NCBI GenBank assembly: GCA_028736075.1
Contig: CP117875.1
Coordinates: 2,852,001 to 2,916,000 of the forward strand
DNA: 64,000 bases
Direction of reading: 5' to 3'
DNA from: Chryseobacterium sp. KACC 21268
Lineage (GTDB): Bacteria > Bacteroidota > Bacteroidia > Flavobacteriales > Weeksellaceae
In this document: positions 1 through 9,248 of the stretch, piece after piece
How positions within the stretch are numbered: the first letter of the stretch is position 1
Layout: every line of letters begins with the position of its first letter
The notes under the pieces: generated by a model
The model's database searches: none
Seen by the model: the letters and a program-made list of their open reading frames with translations, nothing else
What the model was told of the DNA's origin: nothing
Position numbers and translations under genes: made by a program

Positions 1-563
1 GAAAGATTGAAATATGAATGTTGCGTCAGATTGACAATTGTCGGTTGGTCGGTTTCGGCTTCGTAAGAAATTTCTAAAGAATCATCGTCGGTCAAAGTAT
101 AAAAAACTGTAGTTTTTAGATTTCCAGGGAAACCTTCTTCGCCGTCTGGACTTGTGTAAGTCAGTTTTAAAGTTGGAAATTCTGAGTGGTTTACAATTTC
201 AATATTCCAAAACTTGGTGTGAAAACCATTTTTTCCGCCGTGAAGATTATTAGAATGATCATTTTGATCGACTTGATACGTTTTTCCATCAATTTCAAAT
301 TTTCCGTTCGCAATTCTGTTTCCGTATCTTCCGATGATGGCTCCAAGGTAATATGGATTTTCATTGAAATAATCTTCTGGTTTTGTGAATCCTAAAACCA
401 CATCCTCGTAATTTCCATTTCTGTCAGGAGCTGTGAGAGAAGTGATGATTCCACCAAAATTGATGACTTCCAACTTCATCCCATTTTTGTTGGTAAAGGT
501 ATATTTTTTGACAACATTTCCGTCAGCCATTGTCCCGTAATCTGACACTTGAATATCTTTCAT
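1..563 (-). CDS. galM: Aldose 1-epimerase (galactose mutarotase), 3' part outside window
   Basis: Interconverts alpha and beta anomers of aldoses, here plausibly xylose or galactose released from xylan. The reading frame starts at the ATG complementary to 561-563 and stays open to base 1, so about 187 N-terminal residues are visible and the C-terminus is missing. Visible family features are the opening region ending in NFGGIITSL, the substrate-site stretch GRYGNRIANGKF, the NLHGG segment, and a later NLTQHSYFNL motif carrying the conserved histidine. The full-length family is about 340-390 residues. It lies 15 bp behind the GH115 gene in the same direction, so it probably shares the GH43-GH115 transcript. 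No signal peptide is obvious, so it is probably cytoplasmic. Assignment to the family is firm; the exact sugar is inferred from context. Confidence 0.9.
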   Translation of the reverse strand, partial: MKDIQVSDYGTMADGNVVKKYTFTNKNGMKLEVINFGGIITSLTAPDRNGNYEDVVLGFTKPEDYFNENPYYLGAIIGRYGNRIANGKFEIDGKTYQVDQNDHSNNLHGGKNGFHTKFWNIEIVNHSEFPTLKLTYTSPDGEEGFPGNLKTTVFYTLTDDDSLEISYEAETDQPTIVNLTQHSYFNL

Positions 564-578
564 TAACTTAAAATCTAA

Positions 579-3116
579 CTAATTTACAAAATCACTTTCC
601 GGTGCACCAAGATAAGAATCTTTGAGTCTGCCAGTATCAATCAATATTTTTTGTAGAACAATTCCCGCATCCAAAACTCGGAATCGCAAGGTATGTTTTC
701 CAGTTTTTGAAATTTGATGTTTCGTTTTGGATTTGATGATGTGTTCCGATTGCCATTGCCCTAATTCTCCACGATAATGACCATTGAAATTAACAATTTG
801 AGGTTTTTCATTATCAAAAGAAATCTCGTAACGAAGACCTTTGTTCGAATTAAAATTAAGCGTCGGCGCCAATAACAACTGAACTTCAAATTCTCCAATT
901 GAAGTGAAATCAACTTCATATTCAAGCGACACATTTTCATTTCGTTGGGGAGAAATATTTTGAGGAAAAGTCGTCACTCCTGATAATGTTTTCCCAAAGT
1001 CCGGAATCACTTTCCATTCGATTTTATCTGAATTATTTTTGCGTGAAAAATGCTCTGCTTCGATAGAAATGTAGCAGTCTTTTTCTCTGAAAATCTTACT
1101 TTTTGAACTTTCATTTTCATTTAAATAAATCAATTCCGGTAATTTATTTTTGTCCGGCTGTTGCCAATTGTCGTAACCAATTCTGGTTTGATCCATCGTG
1201 TGTTTCCACTTTCCGCCAGAGATTTCGTTGTTGTATTTGTTTTGAAGAACCGAATCATATTCAAAATTCTGTTTCGCTTTGTCGGCAAAATCATTCGCTC
1301 TGGTGTCTTTTTTCGAGGCTAATTGGTGGTTTTTTGCGACATTAAAATACAATTCATACAAATTACTGCAAGCATCGATCGGATACAAAACCAATTGGAA
1401 ATACGCATCTTTATATTCAGCAGGAATCTCGTTGTACAAGCGGTTTGCATCGAGTGAAAGTTTTGTGTAATCATTCACAACAGTTTCAAATTCGTTGTAA
1501 TTTTCCAGACTGTAAGTTTTGCTGTCCAAAGTTTCCGGCGTCACTCTTCGGTTGTATTTTGCATAAAGATTGATCATCCTCGCGATTTCCTTGGAATGCT
1601 TTTCTCCAAACTGTTCAGATGCCCAATTTTCCGTGTATTCCAAAAGATTGTCGGCATTGAATTGTTTCGGATTCCAAGCCATTTCCATAAAGAAACTGAT
1701 CGGAAATTCCATTGGTTTCAAATCGCCAACGTTTACGACCCAAATCTTGTCAACGCCGTGTTCATAAGTCAAATTCATCTGCTCCCAAACACGTTGGATG
1801 GGACTGATGTTGATCCATTTCGAATTCCGTGGTCCGCCAACGTAATCAAAATGATAATACATCCCGTAACCGCCTTTGTGCAAAGGTTTGCTCAGATCAG
1901 GAAGCTTGCGGACGTTGCCCCAATTGTCATCACAAAAGAGCAAGATCACATCGTCCGGAACTTTCATTCCTTCATCATAATAATCCTGAACTTCCTTGTA
2001 CAAAGCCCAAACCTGAGGCGTTTTGTTCGGATTTTTCCCGGTCACATTCTGGATAATTTTCCGCTGGTCTTTGACGATATTTTCCAGCAAAGAAATATTG
2101 GTATCTTCTCCCATTGCTTCGTCGCCGTCGCCACGCATCCCGACGGTTACGAGCTTTTCCCAATTTTTGCTTCGCTCGATTCCGGATTTCCAGAACTCTT
2201 GCAACACTTTTGCGTTTTTGGAATAATCCCAAACGTTCGGCAGATTGTTTTTTTTGATATAACGATGCCAATCGGTTTGCGCCAAAGCCATCGGTTCGTG
2301 GTGAGAAGTACCCATCACAATTCCCATTTCGTCGGCCAAAATTCCGTTTTGAGGATCATCGTCGTAGAAGGCTTTTCCCCACATCGCTGGCCAAAGATAA
2401 TTACCTTTGAGTCTCAAAATCAATTCAAAAACTTTCTCATAAAACTTGGAATTTATTCCGCCAAAAGTCGTTCTCGCCCACGTTCCGAGCGATGGTTCTT
2501 CATCATTCAGGAAAATTCCGCGGTATTCTACGGCTGGCTCGTTGTCTGTGTAAATTCCTTTTTTGAAGTACAGATTTTCAGATTTTTTGACCGGAACATC
2601 TGCCCAATAATGCCACGGCGAAACACCGATTTGCTTGGAAAATTCATAGATTCCGTAGATGGTTCCGCGTTTGTCGCTTCCAGCAATCACGATGATTTCT
2701 GAGATTCCGTTGAAATCTTTGATATTTTGAATAAGATATTTTTCCCGTTTTCCCTTTAAATCTTTCTCGCTGATTTTTTTCTGTTTGATTAATTCATCAA
2801 CGATTGAATTGGTTTCAATCGTTCCAATGATAATCAATGGCGAATTTGAATTTGAAATTTGATTAATGATAATCGGAGTTTCGCCTGTGACTTTTTGAAA
2901 ATCGGATTGAAGATTATTGACAGCTCTCAGAATTCCTTTATCACTGGAAGAATTTGTGAAGATTGAAAGTTTCGTTGATTTCTCTTTGATAATGAGCGTT
3001 TCAGAACTTTTTTCTGTCGTGATGAAAGGTTCGGTCGCTTTTACATTAATGAAAAAGGAGAATATCATTAATAATAAAAAAAACTTCAAATAATTTATTT
3101 TAATTAATTGACTCAT
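579..3116 (-). CDS. Glycoside hydrolase family 115, xylan alpha-1,2-glucuronidase
   Basis: Members of GH115 remove (4-O-methyl)glucuronic acid side chains from xylan, including internal ones. The 845-residue length fits the family. Residues 1-27 form a hydrophobic signal peptide without a clear lipobox, so export to the periplasm or surface is expected. Family-typical segments are EYRGIFLNDEEPSLGTWA near residue 198, then LKGNYLWPAMWGKAF, DEMGIVMGTSHHEPM and the VTVGMRGDGDE stretch in the (beta/alpha)8 barrel. The C-terminal part (about 690-845) looks like the beta-sandwich ancillary domains of the family. It starts 6 bp after the GH43 stop, so the two are coupled. The released glucuronate can enter the mannonate branch encoded upstream (uxuA and the SDR). 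Family assignment is confident; the precise substrate decoration is inferred. Confidence 0.93.
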   Translation of the reverse strand: MSQLIKINYLKFFLLLMIFSFFINVKATEPFITTEKSSETLIIKEKSTKLSIFTNSSSDKGILRAVNNLQSDFQKVTGETPIIINQISNSNSPLIIIGTIETNSIVDELIKQKKISEKDLKGKREKYLIQNIKDFNGISEIIVIAGSDKRGTIYGIYEFSKQIGVSPWHYWADVPVKKSENLYFKKGIYTDNEPAVEYRGIFLNDEEPSLGTWARTTFGGINSKFYEKVFELILRLKGNYLWPAMWGKAFYDDDPQNGILADEMGIVMGTSHHEPMALAQTDWHRYIKKNNLPNVWDYSKNAKVLQEFWKSGIERSKNWEKLVTVGMRGDGDEAMGEDTNISLLENIVKDQRKIIQNVTGKNPNKTPQVWALYKEVQDYYDEGMKVPDDVILLFCDDNWGNVRKLPDLSKPLHKGGYGMYYHFDYVGGPRNSKWINISPIQRVWEQMNLTYEHGVDKIWVVNVGDLKPMEFPISFFMEMAWNPKQFNADNLLEYTENWASEQFGEKHSKEIARMINLYAKYNRRVTPETLDSKTYSLENYNEFETVVNDYTKLSLDANRLYNEIPAEYKDAYFQLVLYPIDACSNLYELYFNVAKNHQLASKKDTRANDFADKAKQNFEYDSVLQNKYNNEISGGKWKHTMDQTRIGYDNWQQPDKNKLPELIYLNENESSKSKIFREKDCYISIEAEHFSRKNNSDKIEWKVIPDFGKTLSGVTTFPQNISPQRNENVSLEYEVDFTSIGEFEVQLLLAPTLNFNSNKGLRYEISFDNEKPQIVNFNGHYRGELGQWQSEHIIKSKTKHQISKTGKHTLRFRVLDAGIVLQKILIDTGRLKDSYLGAPESDFVN

Positions 3117-3122
3117 AAATAT

Positions 3123-4835
3123 TTAAAATTTAATGTCATTATCCGAAGTTGCATATAAGCCAATCAAACTTCCGGTGAATCCGCCTGCAACATCCGTTGA
3201 TAGAATATCACCAGAAACTTTTCCACCAAGATTCTTGTAATTTTTCCCATCCAAAGAATAATTGAATTGGTAATCATCGGCCACCACAGAAACCTGAAGC
3301 TGAATATTTTTTGAAAGTGAAATCTTCTCACTAGAAATTATCGTCGAATTTCCTTTTTCCGTACGTTCCAAAACGATGTAGAAATCTTTGTCCTTCTTCG
3401 TAATTCCAAAAACGTAATTAAAATTTTCGCTTTGATAGCAAGTGATTCCCGCCAATTCTTTTTCAGATTTTGGTCTGAAATCCAAGGTCACAGAAGTTTC
3501 CGAAGTGGCGTGTTGCTGTCTGTGAAACAATGCAGAAACTGGTGCTTTCGCTTTAATATTCGTCGAAAAAGGATTGATCTTAACACCATTTTTAGTCTGA
3601 GAAATAAAACTTTCACGCGGTCCACGCATCGCAATCCATCGGTAATCCAATTGAGATTTTTTTAAATCATCATTAAACGTGAAATTCCCATTTGGAAAAA
3701 ATCCGTTTTCATTGGTTTGATTTTTCACGCCGTTTGGTAATTTTAATTTTGGTTTCATCGGCACCAAACCGTTTTGAAAAACTGGATAAGTTCCGCTCCA
3801 ATCCACAGGCAAAATGAAGGTTTCGCGTCCAGTTGTCACTCTGTTTTTTTCATTAGGACGAATCGCTAAAAACACGCCGTAATACTTGCCATCAGGCGTT
3901 TCCACCAGATCGGCGTGGCCAGCCCAATCCACTTTGTCTTTTCTGTCTTTTGGGAAATATCTTTGCGTGAGAATCGGATTATTTTTGCTTGGAACAAACG
4001 GACCTTTCGGAGAATCTGACATAAAAATCACCTCGCTGTGATTGCCTCCAGTTCCGCCTTCTGCGCACATCAGGAAATATTTTCCGTCTTTTTTGTACAA
4101 ATGTGGACCTTCTATCCAAATCGGTTTTTGGGTGATGTCCACGCCTCCATTCACGATAATTTTGTCCGAACCTGCAACTACTTGATCTTTTTCCAAATCG
4201 TAATCCCAGATTTTGATCACTCTGTGACCGCTGTATTGCTCGGTTCCTTTTGGTGGCGCATCGTTGTGAACGATGTAGGCTTTCCCGTCATCATCAAAAA
4301 AAATCGCAGGATCGATTCCATCAAAGTTTAGTTTTTGAACTTCGCTCCAGCCTTTTTTCGGATCTTTTGTTTTTACGACCATATTTCCGATTCCGCTCGC
4401 GATCTGCGTGGTTATCATATAAAATGTGTCGTTGTGCTTGTTATATTTGATGTCGGGCGCGTATATTCCTTCGGAGAATCCGGCTTTATCGACTTTCAAT
4501 TGGGAAGGTCTGTCGAGAACGTGACCAATTTGTTTCCAGTTTACCAGATCATTAGAATGAAAAATCGGAACGCCGGGAAACATCGCAAAGGAAGAATTGA
4601 CCAGATAATAATCGTTTCCTTTTCTCGTGATGCTCGGATCCGGATAACAGCCTTGAAGAATCGGCGAATAGAATTCATCGGATTTGAGCGGATTTTCTGA
4701 GTAGATCTTATCATTCCCTTTGTATTGAAAATCTGAAAAAGTCTGTGCAGAAAGTTGAGAGATTGTCAAAAATGCTGTTGCAATCAGCGTGATTCTATTT
4801 ATTTTAAAATTGAGATTCATTGGATTCTGTTTCAT
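3123..4835 (-). CDS. Glycoside hydrolase family 43, beta-xylosidase/arabinofuranosidase
   Basis: A 570-residue exported GH43 enzyme expected to release xylose or arabinose from xylo-oligosaccharides. Residues about 14-31 form a signal peptide. The five-bladed propeller shows the three acidic positions of the family: D66 in YPDPS (general base), D128 in APDIK (pKa modulator) and E242 in WIEGPHLY (general acid), assigned by analogy. Residues about 370-570 resemble the C-terminal beta-sandwich of GH43 xylosidases. The ATG at 4835 was kept; an internal Met at residue 6 is a possible alternative start. It heads a GH43-GH115-galM unit, because a terminator and a repeat element separate it from the SDR gene upstream. 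Arabinofuranosidase activity cannot be excluded from sequence alone. Confidence 0.9.
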   Translation of the reverse strand: MKQNPMNLNFKINRITLIATAFLTISQLSAQTFSDFQYKGNDKIYSENPLKSDEFYSPILQGCYPDPSITRKGNDYYLVNSSFAMFPGVPIFHSNDLVNWKQIGHVLDRPSQLKVDKAGFSEGIYAPDIKYNKHNDTFYMITTQIASGIGNMVVKTKDPKKGWSEVQKLNFDGIDPAIFFDDDGKAYIVHNDAPPKGTEQYSGHRVIKIWDYDLEKDQVVAGSDKIIVNGGVDITQKPIWIEGPHLYKKDGKYFLMCAEGGTGGNHSEVIFMSDSPKGPFVPSKNNPILTQRYFPKDRKDKVDWAGHADLVETPDGKYYGVFLAIRPNEKNRVTTGRETFILPVDWSGTYPVFQNGLVPMKPKLKLPNGVKNQTNENGFFPNGNFTFNDDLKKSQLDYRWIAMRGPRESFISQTKNGVKINPFSTNIKAKAPVSALFHRQQHATSETSVTLDFRPKSEKELAGITCYQSENFNYVFGITKKDKDFYIVLERTEKGNSTIISSEKISLSKNIQLQVSVVADDYQFNYSLDGKNYKNLGGKVSGDILSTDVAGGFTGSLIGLYATSDNDIKF

Positions 4836-4877
4836 TATTTTATTTTAAACTGAGTTTGCTTCTAAATTTTGTAAATA

Positions 4878-5017
4878 ACATCAATAGGAATGGGCTAAAG
4901 CCCATTTATAAAATATTAATCCGAGATTGGCTTTAGCCAAAATCTATCATAATTTTTGGCTAAAGCCTTTTAATCTCTACATTTTGTAGCCGGGCTAAAG
5001 CCCGACCCTATTGATTT
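4878..5017. repeat. REPIN-like pair of inverted GGGCTAAAGCCC palindromes
   Basis: This block sits in the 336-bp gap upstream of GH43. It begins with ATCAATAGG and a palindrome centred on GGGCTAAAGCCC (4890-4905). Next are two facing copies of GGCTTTAGCC (4929-4938) and GGCTAAAGCC (4958-4967), which together fold into a stem of about 15 bp around CTATCATA. It ends with CGGGCTAAAGCCCG (4991-5004) followed by CCTATTGAT (5007-5015). The two ends are reverse complements (TCAATAGG / CCTATTGA), so the whole unit is symmetrical. This is the architecture of REP doublets mobilised by IS200-like transposases. No second copy was seen in the window. Confidence 0.75.
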
Positions 5018-5100
5018 AAATTAAACCATATAACAATCAATTATTAATCAAACTCAGGTTTTTAATAGATTGATGATAAGTTAAATTGAGAAAATAACCT

Positions 5101-5141
5101 TTAAAAACAAGACCTTAATTGAAATTGAAATCAAGGCCTTG
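5101..5141 (-). terminator. Rho-independent terminator after the SDR gene
   Basis: On the minus strand a 13-bp stem beginning CAAGGCCTTGATT, with two G-U pairs, closes an 8-nt loop and is followed by TTTTT. It lies about 30 bp beyond the SDR stop codon and ends the xylR-to-SDR transcript before the GH43 unit. Confidence 0.8.
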
Positions 5142-5171
5142 CTTACTGTATAAAGAAAATAATACTCAATT

Positions 5172-5987
5172 TTAAACGCCACTGAAAGCGCTGAAACCAC
5201 CATCAACAGGAATCAAAGCACCTGTGATAAAACTTGCCGCGTCTGAACAGAGAAACTGAACGGTTCCATTAAGTTCTTCCACCTCGCCAAATCTCTGCAT
5301 TGGTGTTTTGGCAATTACTTTTTTGCTTCGGTCTGTCAAAGATCCGTCTGGATTGATGAGAATCGCACGGTTTTGATCACCAATGAAAAAGCCTGGCGCA
5401 ACGGCATTTACACGGATCTTATCTCCAAATTTGAGTGCCAAATCTGTTGCCAACCATTGGGTAAAATTGGTAATCGCAGACTTCGCGGCCGCATAACCTC
5501 CAACTCTAGTAATCGCGGAATATGCCGCCATCGATGAAATATTAATAATGCTTCCACTTCCCTGATCAGCCATTGCTTTCCCGAAAACAAAGCTCGGGTA
5601 AACCGTTCCGTTGATGTTCAGATCCGTCACCTCATCCCAGCCTTCCATATTCATATCGAAAAAAGATTGGTCTGGAGAAAGTGTTGCCGAAGGAATATTT
5701 CCGCCAGCGATATTCAATAAAATATCGATTTTGCCATATTTTTCGAGAATCAGTTTTGAAGCATTTTCGAGACTTTCGATATTCATAATGTTGGCCTCGA
5801 TGGCTAATGCATTGCCTCCGGATTCTGTAAGTTCTTTGACACGCGCATCCAAAATTTTCTGATTTCTGCCAATCGCAACTACTTTTGCGCCAGCTTCGAT
5901 GAAACTTTTGGCCAAGCTTCCGCCGAGAACGCCTGAAGCTCCGGTAATGACTGCGACTTTTCCTTTTATGCTGAATATTTCGTTCAT
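5172..5987 (-). CDS. SDR-family D-mannonate oxidoreductase (fructuronate reductase-like)
   Basis: A 271-residue short-chain dehydrogenase. The Rossmann motif is TGASGVLGG near residue 16. NIAGG is at about 92, the catalytic Ser is in NISSMAAYS (about 150), and the YAAAK Tyr/Lys pair is at about 164-168. The C-terminus ends in the usual GALIPVDGGFSAF. SDRs of this subgroup adjacent to uxuA catalyse NAD(P)H-linked interconversion of D-fructuronate and D-mannonate, replacing the classical polyol-type UxuB. It lies 42 bp downstream of uxuA in the same direction and is followed by a strong terminator, so it is the last gene of the xylR-xylB-xylA-susCD-uxuA transcript. Enzyme class is certain; substrate is inferred from the neighbour. 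Confidence 0.88.
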   Translation of the reverse strand: MNEIFSIKGKVAVITGASGVLGGSLAKSFIEAGAKVVAIGRNQKILDARVKELTESGGNALAIEANIMNIESLENASKLILEKYGKIDILLNIAGGNIPSATLSPDQSFFDMNMEGWDEVTDLNINGTVYPSFVFGKAMADQGSGSIINISSMAAYSAITRVGGYAAAKSAITNFTQWLATDLALKFGDKIRVNAVAPGFFIGDQNRAILINPDGSLTDRSKKVIAKTPMQRFGEVEELNGTVQFLCSDAASFITGALIPVDGGFSAFSGV

Positions 5988-6029
5988 TTTTTATAAATGA
6001 TAAATGATGGTTGATAAATGATTTGTTTG

Positions 6030-7208
6030 TTAATTTTTATTTGACAATTCGTTTTGAACTGTTGCGATCACGCCGTCAATTTGACCTAATGCCAACATTC
6101 TTCCCAGGAAAGAATAGCCAGGATTGTAGCCTTTGTCGATATCATCTGTCAAAAGACGTCCGTGATCGATGCGCATTGGCAAAGCTGGATTTTCCTTCTC
6201 GAAAATTCGGACGACCTCAACGATTTTTCCTCTGCCTTCCAAATGTCCGGCTTCTATGAAATCTCCATTTTCGAAAACATTGGTACTTCTGAGATGGACA
6301 AATTTTGTTCTGGAAACATATTTCTGAGCCAACTTAGGAACGTCATTTTGAAGTCCGGCACTGAGAGATCCTGTGCAAAAAGTCAATCCGTTGTGGGGAT
6401 TATCGACCGCAGTCAGGAACCAATCGATGTCATCTTCATTGGTTACGATTCTTGGCAAACCTAACAATGAAAATGGCGGATCGTCTGGATGAACGCACAT
6501 TTGGATGTCATACTCTTCGCAAACGGGCATAATCTTTTCGAGGAAATATTTCATATTCTGGCGAAGCTGATCTTTGTCGATTCCGTCATAAAGAGCCAAT
6601 AGACTTTTGAAAATGGCAACTGGATTTTGATCGCCCTCTTTGATGTTTCCATTCACGAAACCTTGTGTTTTCACGATGATGGAATCAATCAGATCATTGT
6701 TGTCTTGCTCGGTTAAAGTGGTTTTTAGTTCTTCAACTTTTGAGAGAATTTCTTGGGTGTAATCTTCCTCGGCACCTACTCTTTTCAGAATGTGAATTTC
6801 GAAATAGGCAAATTTGGCTTTATCAAAATACAATGATGACGAACCATCTTTCCATTGAAAATAAAGGTCTGTCCGAGCCCAATCCAAAACTGGCATAAAG
6901 TTGTAGCAAACGGTTTTCACGCCTGCTTTGCCAAGATTTTTTAGACTTTCGATATAATTTTCTATCAGTTGGTCTCTGTTTTCGCCTCCGTACTTGATAG
7001 GCTCGCTCACGGCAAGGCTTTCAACTACAGACCAACGAAGTCCGAAACTTTCTATAAAGTTTTTATAATCCTCGATGGCCTCCAATGTCCAGATTTCACC
7101 ATTCGGAATGTCGTGAAGTGCAGATACGATGCCTTCTACCCCAATTTGGCGGAGCATATCCAATTTGATCTTGTCCTTCTTCCCAAACCAACGCCAAGTT
7201 TTTTCCAT
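6030..7208 (-). CDS. uxuA: Mannonate dehydratase
   Basis: Converts D-mannonate to 2-keto-3-deoxy-D-gluconate in glucuronate breakdown. The 392-residue length is that of the UxuA family (about 390-400). Family segments include the N-terminal MEKTWRWFGKKDKI, HDIPNGEIW near residue 40, YNFMPVLDWART near 115, CVHPDDPP near 245 with its metal-binding His, and the LRSTN and RIDHGR segments. Cytoplasmic, with no signal sequence. It lies 84 bp after susD with a strong hairpin in the gap and is followed by its partner reductase. Kinase and aldolase steps for KDG are not visible in this window. The assignment is firm. Confidence 0.95.
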   Translation of the reverse strand: MEKTWRWFGKKDKIKLDMLRQIGVEGIVSALHDIPNGEIWTLEAIEDYKNFIESFGLRWSVVESLAVSEPIKYGGENRDQLIENYIESLKNLGKAGVKTVCYNFMPVLDWARTDLYFQWKDGSSSLYFDKAKFAYFEIHILKRVGAEEDYTQEILSKVEELKTTLTEQDNNDLIDSIIVKTQGFVNGNIKEGDQNPVAIFKSLLALYDGIDKDQLRQNMKYFLEKIMPVCEEYDIQMCVHPDDPPFSLLGLPRIVTNEDDIDWFLTAVDNPHNGLTFCTGSLSAGLQNDVPKLAQKYVSRTKFVHLRSTNVFENGDFIEAGHLEGRGKIVEVVRIFEKENPALPMRIDHGRLLTDDIDKGYNPGYSFLGRMLALGQIDGVIATVQNELSNKN

Positions 7209-7225
7209 AGTAGTTTATTTAATTA

Positions 7226-7260
7226 AACAAAGCAGGTGTAAAGGCTACACCTACTTTGTT
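7226..7260 (-). other. Stable hairpin between susD and uxuA
   Basis: A 15-bp stem starting AACAAAGTAGGTGTA on the minus strand, with one G-U pair and a 5-nt loop, lies 33-67 bp beyond the susD stop. It lacks a U-run, so it looks less like a full terminator than a partial terminator or 3'-end stabiliser. Such a structure could keep susCD mRNA more abundant than the downstream cytoplasmic enzymes. Confidence 0.65.
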
Positions 7261-7292
7261 CTTGATTGATATGAATGTAAAATTATTAATAA

Positions 7293-9236
7293 TTAATATC
7301 CTGGGTTTTGATACGCTGCCAATTCTGAAGCGCTAAGTTCCATTGATTCCAATTGTCCCTGTGGAATTGGTCTCAGATACAAATAGTTTGAAATTGTTCT
7401 ATTGTAAACTTTAGCTGTATGATCTGTCAATGCAACGCCTCCAATTGTGTAGGTTTTGGCCAACTCGCCCCATTTCTGAGTTCTCACAAGATCAAACCAT
7501 CTGTAGCCTTCTCCAAAATATTCTCTGGATCTTTCTGCAAGAATGTAATCAATTGTAATTACAGATGGTGTTGCTGCTATCATTGCTGCACTGTTATCTT
7601 CATTCTTCACTACATTTCCGTTATTGCTGAATCTCCATTTTCCAGCACGTGCTCTGATGACATTAATCAAATCTCTTGCACTTGTAGCTCCGGTAGCACC
7701 TTTAACAGCTGCTTCTGCCGCTACAAAGTAAAGTTCTGAAAATTTAGCAATCGGAAAAGGACGCGTGATACCACCATTTGGCTGGCCAAGTCCATTCCCG
7801 TTATCCGTTCTGTAAGTTCCAATTTTCCAAAGATTTGGATAAGCATATCGGTTGATACCGTTTGGAGCAATCACAAAGTCTGCCCTGCCTGGTAAAACAC
7901 CTGCTCCAACATTGCTTTTATACACAGCATTTGAGTAATCGATGGATGTGTTGTCCTGATCGATAAAACTTAGAATGGCACTTCCAACTTGTACCGGCAA
8001 TCCATTTGCGCCATATAAAGTTCCAGTGGAAATTCCTGCTTTGTTCCAGTTAGATCTGAAAGTCGTCACAAAAGTTCCGTCGTACCTTGAGTCATTGGTT
8101 TTATCAGCAAATGTATTTTTCACCACTTCAATTGGTGGCGCCATACATTTCCAAGGACGTCCGTAAGCTTGCGCCGCTTCTCTTTGAACCGTTCGGATTT
8201 TTGCACCTGTCCAAGCTGCGTCCGTTGAACTTTCTAAGAATGTATAATCCCAAGTTGTCATCCAAGCCGCAAAGTTTCCAGGAGAAGATCCTGTATTGTA
8301 TGAGTGGCTGGATCCATCATAATATTCACTAGATTCTGTGTGGTCTGCGAACAGCAACATCTCTTTGTGACGATCATTCTGAGCCACATTTACATCGTAG
8401 TAAGTAGCCTGAAGTCCGTAACCTGCAGGATTATTGATACCTTCCATTGCAATGTTATAAGCACTTTGGAAATACCATTGCGCACTTTGACCATTCGGAT
8501 CTACTCTAGGTGTTTCCGGATATGTTGGAATATTGTTTGGGTTTTGAAGCCACCAACCGTAAGTCAGATAAGCTTTAGCCAAATAAAGTCTTGCAACCGT
8601 TTTTGTCACACCTCCAGTTACACGTGGCGCTGTTGGCAACTCTTCAATTGCTTTGATAAGATCTGGAAAAATCGCTTTGGTGTAAACCTCAGTCACTGTA
8701 TTTCTCTTGGATCCTCTGACTGTACTCGTATTGAATGCTAAATCTCCTGATCCTAAATCCAAAGGAACACCTCCAAAAGTCTGAACTAAATTGAAGTACA
8801 TAAATCCTCTGAAAAATCTTGCTTCTGCAATGATGCTGCCTGCAATATTGAACTGACCGCCTTTTTCTATAACACCATTCGAAGTATTGATTGACTTGAA
8901 CGCATTGTTCCATAAAACATCAGAACGGCTGCTTGCCGGCGTCAACTGACCAACACCTGAGAGATCCATATCTTTGTAGTTACCGTCTGCACCGTGTCCC
9001 CAAGTATATTCGTCGGTTCCGGTTTCGGTTGCATTCAGCCAATATCCATTTCCATAGATGTTTCGTAGATTGGCATACATATAAGTAATACCCCCTAAAA
9101 CGCCTGCCTCTGATTCAAAATAAGCTGATGTATAGGTTGCACGCGGTGTTTCTTCTAATATATCATTTGAACAGCTAGATAATACTAATGTAGCCAAAAC
9201 TGCTGTTACCGCTGTATTTATTCTTAATTTTTTCAT
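7293..9236 (-). CDS. SusD/RagB-family glycan-binding outer-membrane lipoprotein
   Basis: Surface-exposed lid of a SusCD nutrient importer, here expected to bind xylan oligosaccharides. The 647-residue protein has a lipoprotein signal with the LVLSSC lipobox (C22), followed by the acidic-rich start typical of surface lipoproteins in this phylum (SNDILEETP). TPR-like helices with the ARFFRGFMYFNLVQTFGGVPL segment near residue 140 and the C-terminal ILAERSREYFGEGYRWFDLVRT segment are strongly diagnostic of RagB/SusD. It starts 12 bp after susC. The ligand is inferred from the surrounding xylose and glucuronate genes, not read from the sequence. Confidence 0.95.
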   Translation of the reverse strand: MKKLRINTAVTAVLATLVLSSCSNDILEETPRATYTSAYFESEAGVLGGITYMYANLRNIYGNGYWLNATETGTDEYTWGHGADGNYKDMDLSGVGQLTPASSRSDVLWNNAFKSINTSNGVIEKGGQFNIAGSIIAEARFFRGFMYFNLVQTFGGVPLDLGSGDLAFNTSTVRGSKRNTVTEVYTKAIFPDLIKAIEELPTAPRVTGGVTKTVARLYLAKAYLTYGWWLQNPNNIPTYPETPRVDPNGQSAQWYFQSAYNIAMEGINNPAGYGLQATYYDVNVAQNDRHKEMLLFADHTESSEYYDGSSHSYNTGSSPGNFAAWMTTWDYTFLESSTDAAWTGAKIRTVQREAAQAYGRPWKCMAPPIEVVKNTFADKTNDSRYDGTFVTTFRSNWNKAGISTGTLYGANGLPVQVGSAILSFIDQDNTSIDYSNAVYKSNVGAGVLPGRADFVIAPNGINRYAYPNLWKIGTYRTDNGNGLGQPNGGITRPFPIAKFSELYFVAAEAAVKGATGATSARDLINVIRARAGKWRFSNNGNVVKNEDNSAAMIAATPSVITIDYILAERSREYFGEGYRWFDLVRTQKWGELAKTYTIGGVALTDHTAKVYNRTISNYLYLRPIPQGQLESMELSASELAAYQNPGY

Positions 9237-9248
9237 TTTGAATAATTT

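Noticed and set aside
1596-2702. Long plus-strand open frame (368 codons) inside the GH115 gene
   Set aside because: It is antisense to a clear GH115 enzyme, has no recognisable domain, and is rich in His/Phe/Ile as expected from a mirrored reading frame.
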